Origin: JAPWJZ01 sp038247245
GTDB taxonomy: Bacteria > Pseudomonadota > Alphaproteobacteria > Micavibrionales > UBA2020
Length of the DNA: 6,153 nt
Reading direction: 5' to 3'
Assembly: GCA_038247245.1 (NCBI GenBank)
Contig: JBBRVE010000124.1
Location: 1 to 6,153, forward strand
Position 1 is the first letter of the stretch, and each line of letters starts with the position of its first letter. This document shows positions 5,790 through 6,153 of the stretch, piece after piece. Under the pieces are notes generated by a model, which saw only the letters and a program-made list of their open reading frames with translations, was not told the DNA's origin and searched no databases. Made by a program: the position numbers and the translations under genes.

Positions 5790-5853
5790 CGCCGCCCTTG
5801 TATAACCAATTGAAATAAAACACTATTTCTCACTTTTATTCATAATTATCAGA
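5790..5853. other. AT-rich spacer upstream of the S4 promoter
   Basis: From about 5804 this stretch is strongly AT-rich (for example AATTGAAATAAAACACTATT and TTTATTCATAATTATC), unlike the GC-rich genes around it. It has no open frame. Its position just upstream of the -35 box suits an UP-element-like region that binds the RNA polymerase alpha subunit. Confidence 0.4.
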
Positions 5854-5881
5854 TTGACAATCCCGCAGAAACCCTTATATT
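5854..5881 (+). promoter_or_regulatory. Strong sigma-70 promoter of rpsD
   Basis: TTGACA (5854-5859) is a perfect -35 box and TATATT (5876-5881) a near-perfect -10 box, separated by 16 bases. Transcription should start around 5887-5890. This is the only near-consensus promoter in the window and fits a highly expressed ribosomal protein gene with its own transcription unit. Confidence 0.82.
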
Positions 5882-5888
5882 CGCTCAC

Positions 5889-6004
5889 ATTCCCGGGAAT
5901 GAGGGGAGGGGCTGCTTTGCCCTGACCACGTCGCCTCGATGAGAGGGCCGAACTACCGGGACAATTGTAAGAACGATGTAAAACATCTTTAGAAGGAAAC
6001 GATA
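5889..6004 (+). promoter_or_regulatory. Structured 5' leader of rpsD
   Basis: The leader is about 115 bases long. TCCCGG (5891-5896) can pair with CCGGGA (5956-5961) and close a domain holding two hairpins: GGGGC/GCCCT (5908-5912 with 5919-5923, loop TGCTTT) and CCTC/GAGG (5934-5937 with 5943-5946, loop GATGA). A third hairpin, GATGT-AAA-ACATC (5975-5987), lies just before the AGAAGGA ribosome site (5991-5997), which is 7 bases from ATG 6005. Perfect palindromes ATTCCCGGGAAT (5889-5900) and ACAATTGT (5961-5968) lie at its two ends. S4 is a known translational autoregulator in other bacteria, so feedback control here is plausible. I matched it to no known RNA family. Confidence 0.45.
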
Positions 6005-6153
6005 ATGGCTAAACGTCCACAGGCTAAACATAAAATTGACCGCCGCCTTGGTGTAAACCTCTGGGGCCGCGCAAAATCTCACTACAACAATCGCGAATAA
6101 GGCCCCGGCCAGCACGGCCAGAACCACAAGAAGACGACCGACTACGCGATCCA
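6005..6153 (+). CDS. rpsD: 30S ribosomal protein S4, 5' part, with an in-frame TAA
   Basis: The reading begins MAKRPQAKHKIDRRLGVN, then LWGRAKSHYNNRE, then TAA (6098-6100), then GPGQHGQNHKKTTDYAI to the window edge. This is the S4 N-terminus, whose usual form has KSP and REYGPGQHGQ. S4 binds 16S rRNA early in assembly of the small subunit and takes part in decoding fidelity. The frame continues unmistakably after the TAA, which stands exactly where the tyrosine (TAY) should be, so one base (C or T to A) accounts for it. His26 stands where Pro is usual and could also come from one C-to-A change. The gene is partial because the window ends. A strong promoter, structured leader and good ribosome site precede it. 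As written it would make only 31 residues; since S4 is normally essential, an assembly or read error is the simplest explanation, with a decayed second copy as the alternative. Confidence 0.85.

Noticed and set aside
5885..6127. 80-residue antisense frame over the rpsD leader and start
   Set aside because: It covers a clear promoter leader and the S4 coding start. Its hydrophobic look comes from reading the complement of basic codons.

Overview
The window looks like ordinary chromosome from an alphaproteobacterium with moderately high GC. The evidence is the start of a ribosomal protein S4 gene with an alphaproteobacterial-type N-terminus behind its own strong promoter, an Rcp1-like single-domain response regulator, and compact gene strings with 1- to 4-base start/stop overlaps. 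The lineage cannot be fixed more closely from this sequence alone. Every supported gene lies on the + strand. No tRNA, rRNA, CRISPR array, insertion sequence or attachment site was seen, and no stretch of more than 300 bases lacks a gene.

Bases 1-1464 hold a two-component pair. The 3' part of a receiver-histidine kinase gene overlaps, by ATGA, an Rcp1-like response regulator. The receiver end of the kinase is interrupted: a 51-base unit is present in two identical copies, each with an in-frame TGA, followed by a third diverged copy that fits the receiver fold. A hairpin follows the regulator gene.

Bases 1567-4168 form a tight three-gene operon. It encodes a prokaryotic pentameric ligand-gated ion channel with a signal peptide, a secreted SGNH-type hydrolase, and a ten-helix EamA/DMT transporter. 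The genes are joined by TGATG and TAATG overlaps. This suggests an envelope-located unit with a chemically gated channel, a periplasmic enzyme and a metabolite carrier, but substrate and ligand are unknown.

Bases 4257-5777 form a second coupled string. It starts with two small paralogous proteins whose layout resembles the inhibitor I9/subtilisin-propeptide fold. They are followed by an Mpo1-like (DUF962) membrane protein and an unrecognised 129-residue protein that probably starts at TTG.

Bases 5778-6153 contain an AT-rich spacer, a near-consensus sigma-70 promoter, a leader of about 115 bases that can fold into a closed multi-branch structure, and the first codons of rpsD. The rpsD reading frame has a TAA where S4 proteins have the tyrosine of the REYGPGQHG motif. 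Because the gene is normally essential, this is either a sequence error or a real oddity. The two ends of the window, both with in-frame stops in recognisable genes, most need checking against raw reads.
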